A stretch of DNA of 64,000 bases, taken from contig NZ_JBBOWV010000001.1 of the NCBI RefSeq assembly GCF_038007305.1, positions 2,532,501-2,596,500 of the forward strand, read 5' to 3'. Source of the stretch: Solibacillus sp. FSL W7-1436. Lineage in GTDB: Bacteria; Bacillota; Bacilli; Bacillales_A; Planococcaceae. Each line of letters opens with the position of its first letter. The first letter of the stretch is position 1. The position numbers and the translations under genes are program-made. The notes under the pieces were generated by a model. That model saw only the letters and a program-made list of their open reading frames with translations, had not been told where the DNA came from and did not search any database. Shown here piece by piece: positions 1 through 7,633 of the stretch.

Positions 1-1
1 A

Positions 2-118
2 TTGCAATCATTTGGCGAAGCGCTTGATATCGCGAATATGGCGGCTTTTTATTTGAGCGGACGCGCCGATTATGTAACAGGGCAAATAATTCGAGTTAAT
101 GGCGGCTGGTACATATAA
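2..118 (+). CDS. ymfI: SDR-family reductase, C-terminal fragment (YmfI/EF-P 5-aminopentanone reductase-like)
   Basis: Open from the left edge to a TAA at 116-118; only the last 38 residues are present. The tail contains the C-terminal signature of FabG-type short-chain dehydrogenases (…YVTGQIIRVNGGW), which lines the cofactor pocket. In Bacillus the gene directly upstream of ymfJ-ymfK-ymfM is ymfI, an SDR known to reduce the 5-aminopentanone modification on elongation factor P. The order here supports that identity. The catalytic Ser-Tyr-Lys lies outside the window, so the exact substrate is inferred from synteny alone. Confidence 0.8.
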   Translation: MQSFGEALDIANMAAFYLSGRADYVTGQIIRVNGGWYI

Positions 119-165
119 TTTCCCGATATCCGCACATACTATCTGTGCGAGAGGAGGGAAAGCAA

Positions 166-423
166 ATGGGATTATTACAAAACTGGGAACAATGGACAAG
201 CTTCTTAGGTAAACAAGTGTCTGATGCAAAAGAAAGCGGCATGCCTAATAAAATGATTGAGAAAGCCGCAGTTCAGATTGGCGAGTATCTTGCGAAAAAT
301 GTTGACCCGCAAAACGAGCAAGAGCGCGTATTATCTGACTTATGGTCTGTTGCCGAAAAGGACGAAAAGCAAGCGATTGCAAGCTGTATTATGAAACTCG
401 TTCAAAACAAAGCGACTCATTAA
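166..423 (+). CDS. ymfJ: DUF3243 protein YmfJ
   Basis: An 85-residue acidic, helical cytosolic protein of the DUF3243 (YmfJ) family; its biochemical function is not known. The start is placed at ATG 166 because GGAGGG at 153-158 lies about 7 bases upstream. An in-frame GTG at 145 would put the Shine-Dalgarno inside the gene. No membrane segment is visible. It follows the ymfI-like gene by 47 bp and is followed by a terminator, so it probably closes that operon. The family call rests on size, motif pattern (LAKNVDPQNEQERVL) and synteny. Confidence 0.85.
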   Translation: MGLLQNWEQWTSFLGKQVSDAKESGMPNKMIEKAAVQIGEYLAKNVDPQNEQERVLSDLWSVAEKDEKQAIASCIMKLVQNKATH

Positions 424-439
424 TCAGCTTTACGGGAAA

Positions 440-474
440 AATGTCACTCACTGAATTGGTGAGCGGCATTTTTT
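440..474 (+). terminator. Intrinsic terminator after ymfJ
   Basis: AATGTCACTCAC and GTGAGCGGCATT pair (one mismatch, one wobble) around a short loop, followed by TTTTTTC. It ends the ymfI-ymfJ unit and immediately precedes a 21-bp-period repeat array. Confidence 0.85.
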
Positions 475-490
475 CTTTGTAAATGAAAGC

Positions 491-700
491 GGCGAATAAA
501 TTCTAGGAATTGACGATTAATTACTCAAGATTGACGATTAATCAATATAAAGTGGCGAATAAGCCCCTTAGGTTGACGATTAAATGGTCAAAACTGACGA
601 ATATCTCTATAGAAGTGGCGAATAAGTTCTCCTTAAAAAAATAACGATTATTAAAATGAAGTTGACGATTATTCCATACATATTGGCGATTAACTTAACG
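491..700 (+). repeat. 21-bp-period array, core GRCGAWTAA (family A)
   Basis: Ten copies of a 9-base core, alternately GGCGAATAA-like and GACGATTAA-like, begin at 491, 512, 533, 554, 575, 596, 617, 643, 664 and 685. Every step is exactly 21 bp except one of 26 bp. The core is usually preceded by TTG or GTG, and the 9-12 bases between cores are not conserved. No credible gene lies in the 420-945 spacer; the remaining bases (about 701-925) show nothing recognisable. The same core recurs inverted at 49193-49375. Confidence 0.85.
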
Positions 701-945
701 GAAATGTCTAATAAATCCACACACTTGCAAACAAATTTCCTTGCATCATTTTCTATTAGTTCCAATCTCCAACCTGTAAATGCACGATTGTCCATCATGG
801 ATACTTCCAGAACGCGTTTTTTCAAAAATTATTTCAAGAAAACTAACAAAAACGTGGCTTTCTAACTTTTCAATAGGTAGAAAATCCGCTATGATGGAAC
901 TTGTAAGAAATAAATACGTTTCTATTATGAGGGGACAGATACAAA

Positions 946-1734
946 ATGGGCGAATGGTATTTTGAATATGAAATTCAAGTGAATCGACCAGGTTTATTAG
1001 GAGATATTGCATCGCTGTTAGGAATGCTTCGCGTTAATATTGTCTCGATTAACGGTGTGGATGAGGAGCATCGAGGAATGCTGTTATCAACAGATAACGA
1101 AGAATCTATCCAGCGTTTTATTTCAATCGTCTCAACAATGGAAAATATCAATGTAACAAGATTTCGCGAGCCAAAAGTGCGTGATCGATTGGCTGTTCGG
1201 CATGGGCATTATATACCGAAAGATGCGGATGAAAAAAACACATTCCGGTTCGTACGTGACGAATTAGGAATTTTAGTTGATTTTATGGCCGAATTATTTA
1301 AAAAGGAAGGGCATAAATTAATTGGGATCCGAGGAATGCCGCGTGTCGGAAAAACAGAATCAATCGTTGCTGCAAGTGTGTGCGCGAATAAAAAATGGAT
1401 TTTCATCTCTTCTACTATGATTAAACAAACCGTCCGCAATACGTTAATGGGCGATGAGTTTAATGGGAATAATATTTTTATATTGGACGGTGCCGTGACA
1501 CGTCGCTCGACGGATGAACGCCACCAGCAGTTAGTTCGGGAAATCATGGGTATGCCGACGATTAAAGTCATTGAGCATCCAGATCTGTTCGTACAGCATT
1601 CATCATATAAAATAGAAGATTTTGACTATATTATCGAATTGCGCCATGAACCGAATGAGGAAATAACATATGAAATTATCGAAAAGAATAATATGTTATC
1701 GAGTACAGACCATTTTGGCGGGTTTGGTTTTTAG
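946..1734 (+). CDS. ymfK: DUF3388 protein YmfK with ACT-like and P-loop-like regions
   Basis: 262 residues, ATG at 946 with GAGGGG about 10 bases upstream. Residues 5-75 read like an ACT regulatory fold (PGLLGDIASLL followed by a VSINGV strand). Residues 130-137 form a Walker A-like GMPRVGKT, followed by hydrophobic strands compatible with a nucleotide-binding core. The family is conserved in Bacillales between ymfJ and ymfM, with no established reaction. A small-molecule-sensing NTP-binding protein is inference. It is transcribed separately from ymfJ, because a terminator and a 480-bp repeat-bearing spacer intervene, and leads into the rodZ-like gene 57 bp downstream. Confidence 0.85.
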   Translation: MGEWYFEYEIQVNRPGLLGDIASLLGMLRVNIVSINGVDEEHRGMLLSTDNEESIQRFISIVSTMENINVTRFREPKVRDRLAVRHGHYIPKDADEKNTFRFVRDELGILVDFMAELFKKEGHKLIGIRGMPRVGKTESIVAASVCANKKWIFISSTMIKQTVRNTLMGDEFNGNNIFILDGAVTRRSTDERHQQLVREIMGMPTIKVIEHPDLFVQHSSYKIEDFDYIIELRHEPNEEITYEIIEKNNMLSSTDHFGGFGF

Positions 1735-1791
1735 TAAATAAGAGGGCTTATTGCCATCTTTATTTGAATATATTAAAAGTAGGTGTTTTTT

Positions 1792-2685
1792 TTGACGGAA
1801 CTAGGAGCTCGCTTGAAAGAAGCGAGATTAGCTAGAGGTTATAGTCTAGATGATTTGCAAAATATCACGAAAATCCAAAAACGTTATTTAATAGGAATCG
1901 AAGAAGGCAACTATACAATTATGCCCGGTTCTTTCTATGTACGTGCCTTCATTAAGCAGTATGCCGAAGCAGTTGGATTAGATGCGGATGAAGTATTAAC
2001 TGAGTATCGAAAAGATATTCCGGAAATGCAAAAAGAAGAAGTCGCCCAATCATTCACACAAAGTCCGAGTCGCCGCAATATGAAAGCGACATCGAGCAAT
2101 AAGATGATGGAAGCAATGCCGAAATTGATCGTTGCATTGTTTGCGATTGTCATTATTATCGTTATTACAACTCTATACTTCCAAAAAACGGGCAGTACGC
2201 CGGATGGAGGAGAAGAGGAGATTGAACCGATTGAATACGAACAAAATCCGAATTCAACACCAACAAAACCTGTTGAAGACAACGAAGAAAACACAGAAGA
2301 TGACACTGAAGAAAATGTTGAGCCTGAAGAACCTGTCACAGACGAGCCTGAAGTAGCTCAAACAATCAGTGAAGGTGTTGTACAAGGCGAAGATTCAACA
2401 TTTGAAGTATCAGGAACAGACAGCTTAAATGTCCGTATTGAAGTATCAGGTGAAACATGGGTTGGTATCCGAAATGAACAACAGCAGGAGCAAGTGAATG
2501 CAACAGTTTATAAAGCTGGAGATATCGTAGAAAATGATTCAACTGCAGATGGCTATGCAAGAATCCGTTTGGGGAATTCAAAAGTGGCTAAAGTATATGT
2601 AAATGATGTAGAATTGACATACGCACAAGATCGTATGACGCAAAATATCATTTTAAAATTAGTGAATGAAGGACAAGGAGAGTAG
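1792..2685 (+). CDS. ymfM: RodZ-like cell-shape protein YmfM
   Basis: About 297 residues. N-terminal helix-turn-helix of the HTH_25 type (1-75, ELGARLKEARLARGYSLDDL), a basic stretch, one transmembrane helix (about 111-130), an acidic Glu/Pro/Thr linker (140-200) and a C-terminal DUF4115 beta domain. This is the standard RodZ layout: the cytosolic part contacts MreB and the extracytoplasmic part contacts the wall-synthesis machinery. I chose TTG 1792 because AGGTG ends 6 bases upstream and the protein then starts MTELGARLKEAR, as in relatives; a GTG at 1783 lies inside the ribosome binding site. It is followed 46 bp later by pgsA. Confidence 0.88.
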   Translation: MTELGARLKEARLARGYSLDDLQNITKIQKRYLIGIEEGNYTIMPGSFYVRAFIKQYAEAVGLDADEVLTEYRKDIPEMQKEEVAQSFTQSPSRRNMKATSSNKMMEAMPKLIVALFAIVIIIVITTLYFQKTGSTPDGGEEEIEPIEYEQNPNSTPTKPVEDNEENTEDDTEENVEPEEPVTDEPEVAQTISEGVVQGEDSTFEVSGTDSLNVRIEVSGETWVGIRNEQQQEQVNATVYKAGDIVENDSTADGYARIRLGNSKVAKVYVNDVELTYAQDRMTQNIILKLVNEGQGE

Positions 2686-2712
2686 TCATCTTAAAAGATG
2701 GCTCTTTTCTTT
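2684..2712 (+). terminator. Hairpin with T-rich tail between ymfM and pgsA
   Basis: AGTCATCTT / AAGATGGCT pairs around AA and is followed by CTTTTCTTT; the 5' arm overlaps the ymfM stop codon. With only 20 bp left before pgsA and no clear promoter, it may attenuate rather than stop transcription. Confidence 0.6.
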
Positions 2713-2731
2713 AGACGAAAGGTGTTAACAA

Positions 2732-3310
2732 ATGAACATTCCAAATAAGATTACAGTCTCGCGCATTTTATTAATCCCACTATTTGTGATTGTAATGATG
2801 TTTGATTTCGGTTGGGGAAATATGACGCTGTTTGGCGCGGAAATGCAAGTGAACTATTTTGTAGGGGCACTGATTTTTATTTTCGCTTCGGCAACGGACT
2901 GGGTAGATGGCTACTATGCCCGCAAATATAATTTAGTGACGAACTTAGGGAAGTTTCTGGACCCGCTTGCAGACAAGCTGCTCGTTTCGGCTGCCTTTAT
3001 TTTATTGGTGGAAATCGAACTGGCGCCTGCATGGATTGTCATTATCATTATTTCGCGTGAGTTCGCGGTAACGGGACTTCGACTGATTTTAGCAGGGCAA
3101 GGGGAAGTCGTAGCGGCAAACCAGCTTGGTAAAATTAAAACTTGGGCCCAAATCGTGGCGATTTCTGCATTAATTTTACACAATACGATTTTTACATTAG
3201 TTGGCATACCTTTTGATATGATTATGCTTTATGTAGCACTATTCTTTACAGTATGGTCCGGATGGGATTATTTCTATCTCAACCGTCGTGCATTATTGGA
3301 GTCAAAATAA
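2732..3310 (+). CDS. pgsA: CDP-diacylglycerol--glycerol-3-phosphate 3-phosphatidyltransferase
   Basis: 192-residue membrane enzyme that makes phosphatidylglycerol phosphate, the committed step to phosphatidylglycerol and cardiolipin. The CDP-alcohol phosphotransferase signature is complete: D59-G60, A63-R64, G73, D77 and D81, the metal- and CDP-binding aspartates. Four or more hydrophobic helices surround it and the length is typical. ATG 2732 follows AAAGGTG. Position between ymfM and cinA is the usual Bacillales arrangement. Nothing is unusual in the protein. Confidence 0.96.
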   Translation: MNIPNKITVSRILLIPLFVIVMMFDFGWGNMTLFGAEMQVNYFVGALIFIFASATDWVDGYYARKYNLVTNLGKFLDPLADKLLVSAAFILLVEIELAPAWIVIIIISREFAVTGLRLILAGQGEVVAANQLGKIKTWAQIVAISALILHNTIFTLVGIPFDMIMLYVALFFTVWSGWDYFYLNRRALLESK

Positions 3311-3430
3311 ATAAAATTTCTAAAACTAGGTTAGAATTTCTTTTAGGATAGGTAATAGTAATAGTATCCATAAAAGATTGAACGGTTGCTCGTGCATTTG
3401 GACGGCGCTGTTTTTCTAATCTAGTTTTTT

Positions 3431-3591
3431 CTTTTACAGCAGTTGTCAAAGCAACTGCTGCAAAAGAAGCCTCTGGCAGATGTCACAGATTTTATAAAGA
3501 AAAGGAAGTCAGCCTAAAAAAGTCGCATCGTGCGACAACGGCTGACTGATCCACATCCTGTGGGCCTGCAATTCCGCCGAGGCGTAATTGA
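3431..3591 (+). repeat. Three-hairpin intergenic element, copy A
   Basis: A 15-bp stem (3431-3445 with 3452-3466, one mismatch) is followed by the box GGCAGATGTCACAGA. Next comes a second stem, AGTCAGCC 3507-3514 with GGCTGACT 3540-3547, enclosing GTCGCA/TGCGAC. A small CCACA/TGTGG hairpin and the 3' hairpin CAATTCCGCC/GGCGTAATTG (3569-3590) complete it. Two more copies with the same layout but different stem sequences lie at 49605-49792 and 49840-49974. It fills most of the 305-bp pgsA-cinA spacer. It is non-coding; whether it is a mobile palindromic element or an RNA is unknown. Confidence 0.75.
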
Positions 3592-3615
3592 TTTGATATT
3601 TAGGGGGTTTTTGGA

Positions 3616-4875
3616 ATGAATGCAGAGATTATAGCGGTAGGATCGGAATTATTATTAGGACAGATTGCCAACACGAACGCGAAATTTATTTCGAGCCAGC
3701 TTTCGGAACTTGGCATTAATGTTTATTATCATACAGTTGTGGGTGATAATGAGGCGCGGCTTTTAGAAGCGATCAAAATTGCGGAGCAGCGCGCGGATGT
3801 CATTATCTTCTCGGGCGGTTTAGGTCCGACAAAGGATGATTTGACGAAGGAAGCGATTGCGAAGCATTTGAACCGTACTTTAGTGTTTGATGAAACGGCG
3901 CTGTTTGCCATTGAGGAGTTTTTCTCGAAGCAAAGAAGACCGATGACGGAAAACAACCGCAAACAGGCGCTTGTACTGGATGGCTGTGATGTACTGCTGA
4001 ACCAGCACGGGATGGCACCGGGGATGTTTTTGAAGGAAAATGACCGTATTTATATTTTACTTCCGGGTCCGCCGAAAGAGCTTGAGCCGATGTTCCAATA
4101 TGAAACGAAACCAAAACTGGCGGCGCTTCTGCATGACGGCGGCGTTATTTTATCTCATGTACTGCGTTTTTATGGCATTGGCGAAGCAGATCTGGAAACG
4201 CGCATACAGAACATTTTGGATGAACAGACAAATCCAACCGTTGCCCCGCTTGCTTCAGACGGTGAAGTAACATTGCGCATAACGGCAAAAGCGCAGAACG
4301 AACCACAGGCATTCCGTCTGATTGAATTGAAGAAACGTGAAATTCTCGATATTGTCGGAGAATACTATTACGGTGTCAATGATGAGTCACTAGGATTCAA
4401 ACTTGTGCAAATGCTGCTGGAAAATGAATTGACGGTTTCCGCTGCCGAAAGTTTAACGGCCGGTCTGTTCCAATCGGAGCTGGCAGAAGTTCCGGGTGTC
4501 GGATCCGCATTGATCGGCGGAGTTGTGACGTATACAAAGGAAGCGAAAATCAAACACCTCGGTATTTCCGGTGAACTGCTTGATGAATACGGAATCGTCA
4601 GCAGTGAGTGTGCTGCTGCAATGGCGACACAGGTGCGAGAAAAGTTCGGGACCGATATCGGTGTCGGGCTGACGGGTGCAGCAGGACCGGGCGACCATGA
4701 CGGACAGCCTGCAGGATCGATCTGGGTCGGTATTAAGATCGGGGACACAGAGCCATTAACGTACCGCCTGCAATTGACCGGCTCAAGAAATACAAACCGG
4801 ATCCGCGCCGTGAAGTTTACGTTCAGCTATTTAATGAGGGAACTGGCGAATCAGGGATACAAAAAGCTGATTTAG
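3616..4875 (+). CDS. cinA: CinA-family protein (competence/damage-inducible; nicotinamide-nucleotide amidase domain)
   Basis: 419 residues with the full two-domain layout. The N-terminal MoCF-type domain (1-170) carries SGGLGPTKDD at 66-75. The C-terminal CinA domain (about 255-419) carries AAESLTAGL and GLTGAAGP; in characterised members it deamidates NMN in pyridine-nucleotide salvage. ATG 3616 sits 9-10 bases after AGGGGG. The gene precedes recA, as in Bacillus and Streptococcus, where the pair is linked to DNA uptake and damage responses. The terminator between them also contains recA control elements. Confidence 0.95.
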   Translation: MNAEIIAVGSELLLGQIANTNAKFISSQLSELGINVYYHTVVGDNEARLLEAIKIAEQRADVIIFSGGLGPTKDDLTKEAIAKHLNRTLVFDETALFAIEEFFSKQRRPMTENNRKQALVLDGCDVLLNQHGMAPGMFLKENDRIYILLPGPPKELEPMFQYETKPKLAALLHDGGVILSHVLRFYGIGEADLETRIQNILDEQTNPTVAPLASDGEVTLRITAKAQNEPQAFRLIELKKREILDIVGEYYYGVNDESLGFKLVQMLLENELTVSAAESLTAGLFQSELAEVPGVGSALIGGVVTYTKEAKIKHLGISGELLDEYGIVSSECAAAMATQVREKFGTDIGVGLTGAAGPGDHDGQPAGSIWVGIKIGDTEPLTYRLQLTGSRNTNRIRAVKFTFSYLMRELANQGYKKLI

Positions 4876-4930
4876 TTGATGGTTTGTTTTGAAAATGGCG
4901 ATTTGGTCCACTGTTTAAAGGCATTTGGGG

Positions 4931-4975
4931 ACATTCAAAGAAAAAGCGAAAATATGTTCGCTTTTTTCTTGAATG
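4931..4975 (+). terminator. cinA terminator, long near-perfect stem
   Basis: ACATTCAAAG-AAAAAGCGAA on the left pairs with TTCGCTTTTTTCTTGAATGT on the right around AATATG, and the right arm carries the T-tract. The same bases hold the LexA-type box and -35 element of recA. Confidence 0.8.
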
Positions 4976-4997
4976 TTATCTCATTAGCAAGTATAAT
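4947..4997 (+). promoter_or_regulatory. recA control region: LexA-type SOS box plus sigma-A promoter
   Basis: CGAAAATATGTTCG at 4947-4960 is a palindrome differing at one informative position from the Bacillus SOS operator (CGAAC-N4-GTTCG). TTGAAT at 4969-4974 and TATAAT at 4992-4997 are separated by 17 bp, a good sigma-A promoter. The operator lies just upstream of -35. LexA repression of recA is established in Bacillus; here it is inferred from the sites. The operator is also the loop-proximal part of the cinA terminator. Confidence 0.85.
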
Positions 4998-5041
4998 AGA
5001 GACATAAGTTAAATAAAGCTTTTTCTTAAGGAGGAAATAGT

Positions 5042-6112
5042 TTGAGCGATCGTAAAGCAGCATTAGATATGGCGTTAAAACAAATAGAAAAACAATTCGG
5101 TAAAGGTTCTGTCATGAAGTTGGGTGAAAACTCGAACAACAAAATCGATACAACTTCATCAGGCTCTATCGCAATTGATGCAGCATTAGGTATAGGCGGC
5201 TACCCGCGCGGACGTATTGTAGAAGTTTACGGACCAGAATCATCTGGTAAAACAACTGTTACATTACATGCCATCGCAGAAATTCAGGCAAACGGCGGTA
5301 CAGCAGCATTTATCGATGCTGAGCACGCACTTGACCCGGTATACGCACAAAAATTAGGCGTTAACATAGACGAATTATTATTATCACAGCCGGATACAGG
5401 TGAACAAGCACTTGAAATCGCGGAAGCATTAGTGCGTTCTGGCGCGATCGATATCATCGTTATCGACTCTGTAGCAGCATTAGTACCAAAAGCAGAGATC
5501 GAAGGCGAAATGGGTGACTCGCACATGGGTCTTCAAGCGCGTTTAATGTCTCAGGCATTACGTAAATTATCAGGTGTTATCAATAAATCGAATACGCTTG
5601 CTATTTTCATCAACCAAGTACGTGAAAAAATCGGTGTTATGTTCGGTAACCCGGAAACAACAACAGGTGGACGTGCCCTTAAATTCTACTCTTCTATCCG
5701 TTTAGAAGTGCGTCGCGGTGAAGCGATCAAGCAAGGTACAGAAATTATCGGTAACAAAACGAAAATCAAAGTCGTAAAAAATAAAGTAGCACCACCATTC
5801 CGTACAGCGGAAGTTGATATTATGTACGGTGAAGGGATTTCAAAAGAAGGCGAAATCGTCGACATCGGTGCAGAACTGGACATCATCCAGAAGAGCGGTT
5901 CTTGGTATTCCTACAACAGTGAACGAATCGGCCAAGGTCGTGAAAACGTAAAACAATTCTTCAAAGAAAACCCTGCAATGAAAGAAGAAGTAACAGAAAA
6001 AATCCGTCAACACTTCGGTATCGGTGAACTAGGCTACACAATCGGCGCCAACGATACAACAGACGAAGAAGAACTGGACGAACTAGAATTATTCGAAGAA
6101 GAAAAAGAATAA
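5042..6112 (+). CDS. recA: RecA recombinase
   Basis: 356-residue ATP-dependent strand-exchange protein and LexA co-protease. Walker [10 protein letters not shown] is at 64-72, followed by the expected core ([20 protein letters not shown]-like, [19 protein letters not shown]) and a Glu/Asp-rich C-terminal tail. Translation starts at TTG 5042, 7 bases after AAGGAGG (5028-5034); no in-frame ATG fits better. Promoter and SOS box lie directly upstream and a terminator directly downstream, so it is monocistronic. Length and motifs are fully typical. Confidence 0.98.
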   Translation: MSDRKAALDMALKQIEKQFGKGSVMKLGENSNNKIDTTSSGSIAIDAALGIGGYPRGRIVEVYGPESSGKTTVTLHAIAEIQANGGTAAFIDAEHALDPVYAQKLGVNIDELLLSQPDTGEQALEIAEALVRSGAIDIIVIDSVAALVPKAEIEGEMGDSHMGLQARLMSQALRKLSGVINKSNTLAIFINQVREKIGVMFGNPETTTGGRALKFYSSIRLEVRRGEAIKQGTEIIGNKTKIKVVKNKVAPPFRTAEVDIMYGEGISKEGEIVDIGAELDIIQKSGSWYSYNSERIGQGRENVKQFFKENPAMKEEVTEKIRQHFGIGELGYTIGANDTTDEEELDELELFEEEKE

Positions 6113-6124
6113 TAAATGTTACAG

Positions 6125-6157
6125 ACCCAAGCGAAGTAATTTGCTTGGGTTTTTTTG
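6125..6157 (+). terminator. recA terminator
   Basis: Perfect 8-bp stem ACCCAAGC / GCTTGGGT followed by seven T residues, 12 bases after the recA stop. Confidence 0.93.
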
Positions 6158-6210
6158 TTTTGGTTTGTTTGGGGAACGTGGATGGGGCGGGTTACGGTTG
6201 AAGTAGTTTC

Positions 6211-7320
6211 GGGTGGGGGGCGTGCTTGTGATTTTATTAGAAGAAATATGGGGGTTATTAGAAGAACTGTGAGTGATATTAGAAGATTCGGGACGGATAT
6301 TAGAAGAACGGGTGGACTTGAACGGATTTGGGTAAGTTTTGCTGGAGAGAACCGGTGAGGAAGTATGCGCGGGGACATTTATTAGAAGAAATTATGCGAT
6401 TTTAGAAGAACTCGCTCCAATATTAGAAAATCTGAAAGGGATATTAGAAGATCGCGAACACTTATTAGAAGAAGCGCAGGATATATTAGAAGATCGAAAG
6501 TTTATTAGAAGAAATAAAAATATATTAGAACATTTCAGGATTTATTAGAACTTCTGGGTGTCCGCGTTACGCTAAGGGGATAATATATTAGCCGGCTACT
6601 TTATTAGAACAAATATAGGGGGTTATTAGAAGAACTGTGAGTGATATTAGAAGATTTGGGACGGATATTAGAAGATGGGCGGACTTGACCGGAATTGGGG
6701 GAGTTTTGCTGGAGAGAACCGGTGAGAAAGGATGCGCGGGAACTTTTATTAGAAGAAATTCTGCGATATTAGAAGAACTCGCCCCGGTATTAGAAGATCT
6801 GAAATGGATATTAGAAGATCACGAACACTTATTAGAAGAAGCACAGGATATATTAGAAGATCGAAAGTTTATTAGAAGAAATAAAAATATATTAGAACAT
6901 TTCAGGATTTATTAGAACTTCTGGGTGTCCGCGTTACGCTAAGGGGATAATATATTAGCCGGCTACTTTATTAGAACAAATATAGGGGGTTATTAGAAGA
7001 ACTGTGAGTGATATTAGAAGATTTGGGACGGATATTAGAAGATGGGCGGACTTGACCGGAATTGGGGGAGTTTTGCTGGAGAGAACCGGTGAGAAAGGAT
7101 GCGCGGGAACTTTTATTAGAAGAAATTCTGCGATATTAGAAGAACTCGCCCCGGTATTAGAAGATCTGAAATGGATATTAGAAGATCACGAACACTTATT
7201 AGAAGAAGCACCGGATATATTAGAAAATCGAAAGTTTATTAGAAGAAATAAAAATATATTAGAACATTTCAAAATATATTAGAACTTCCAGCAGCCACGC
7301 CCCACCCGCACCCCCCACCC
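6211..7320 (+). repeat. Three tandem 367-bp units built from 21-bp TTATTAGAA steps (family B)
   Basis: The core (A/T)TATTAGAA recurs about 45 times, mostly 20-21 bp apart, between 6234 and 7283. On a larger scale three units of 367-368 bp are in tandem (anchors 6255, 6623, 6990). Units 2 and 3 differ at only a few bases, so they duplicated recently; unit 1 is more diverged. G-rich GGGTGGGGGG (6211-6220) and its exact complement CCCCCCACCC (7311-7320) bracket the array. The right end resembles that of the array at 52767-53097. Open frames inside it arise because 21 is divisible by 3, and they shift between blocks; I do not call a gene. Sequence 7321-7487 shows no feature. Confidence 0.88.
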
Positions 7321-7487
7321 AAGTATATTCTGCCAAAATAAGGTTATACTAAAACCACTGGGCACACGCGTTCTCTACACTAACACCAAACCCAATCCAG
7401 AAAATTTTAGGCTACACTAAACCCTATCACCACGACCGAACCAACTCAACCAGAAAATATAAAAAACCCCTTAAACCATGGCTATTC

Positions 7488-7516
7488 TTGACATACCTTA
7501 TTTTGAACTATACAAT
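7488..7516 (+). promoter_or_regulatory. Probable sigma-A promoter of rny
   Basis: Consensus TTGACA (7488-7493), 17-bp spacer, TACAAT (7511-7516). It gives rny its own promoter between the repeat array and the gene, with a leader of about 110 bases. Confidence 0.75.
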
Positions 7517-7633
7517 TAAAATGTATAATTTCTAAATTTTGAAATGAATAGGCGGTATGTTTGAACAATTCAGATATATTTAGCCGAATAAGAGAACATC
7601 AGACATATATAGGCATAGGAGGGAAACGATATT

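Noticed and set aside
3311-3600. Riboswitch in the cinA leader
   Set aside because: The hairpins match two other copies elsewhere in the window in unrelated contexts, so a dispersed repeat is the simpler reading.
6637-7282. Two 92-codon open frames with RNA-binding-like Arg and coiled-coil-like Leu/Glu segments
   Set aside because: They start at GTG without a ribosome site, change repeat frame midway, and exist because the 21-bp step is a multiple of three. Treated as repeat by-products.
6234-7283. CRISPR-like array
   Set aside because: The repeated core is only about 9 bp with 10-12 bp of filler; CRISPR repeats and spacers are each about 25-40 bp, and no cas genes are present.
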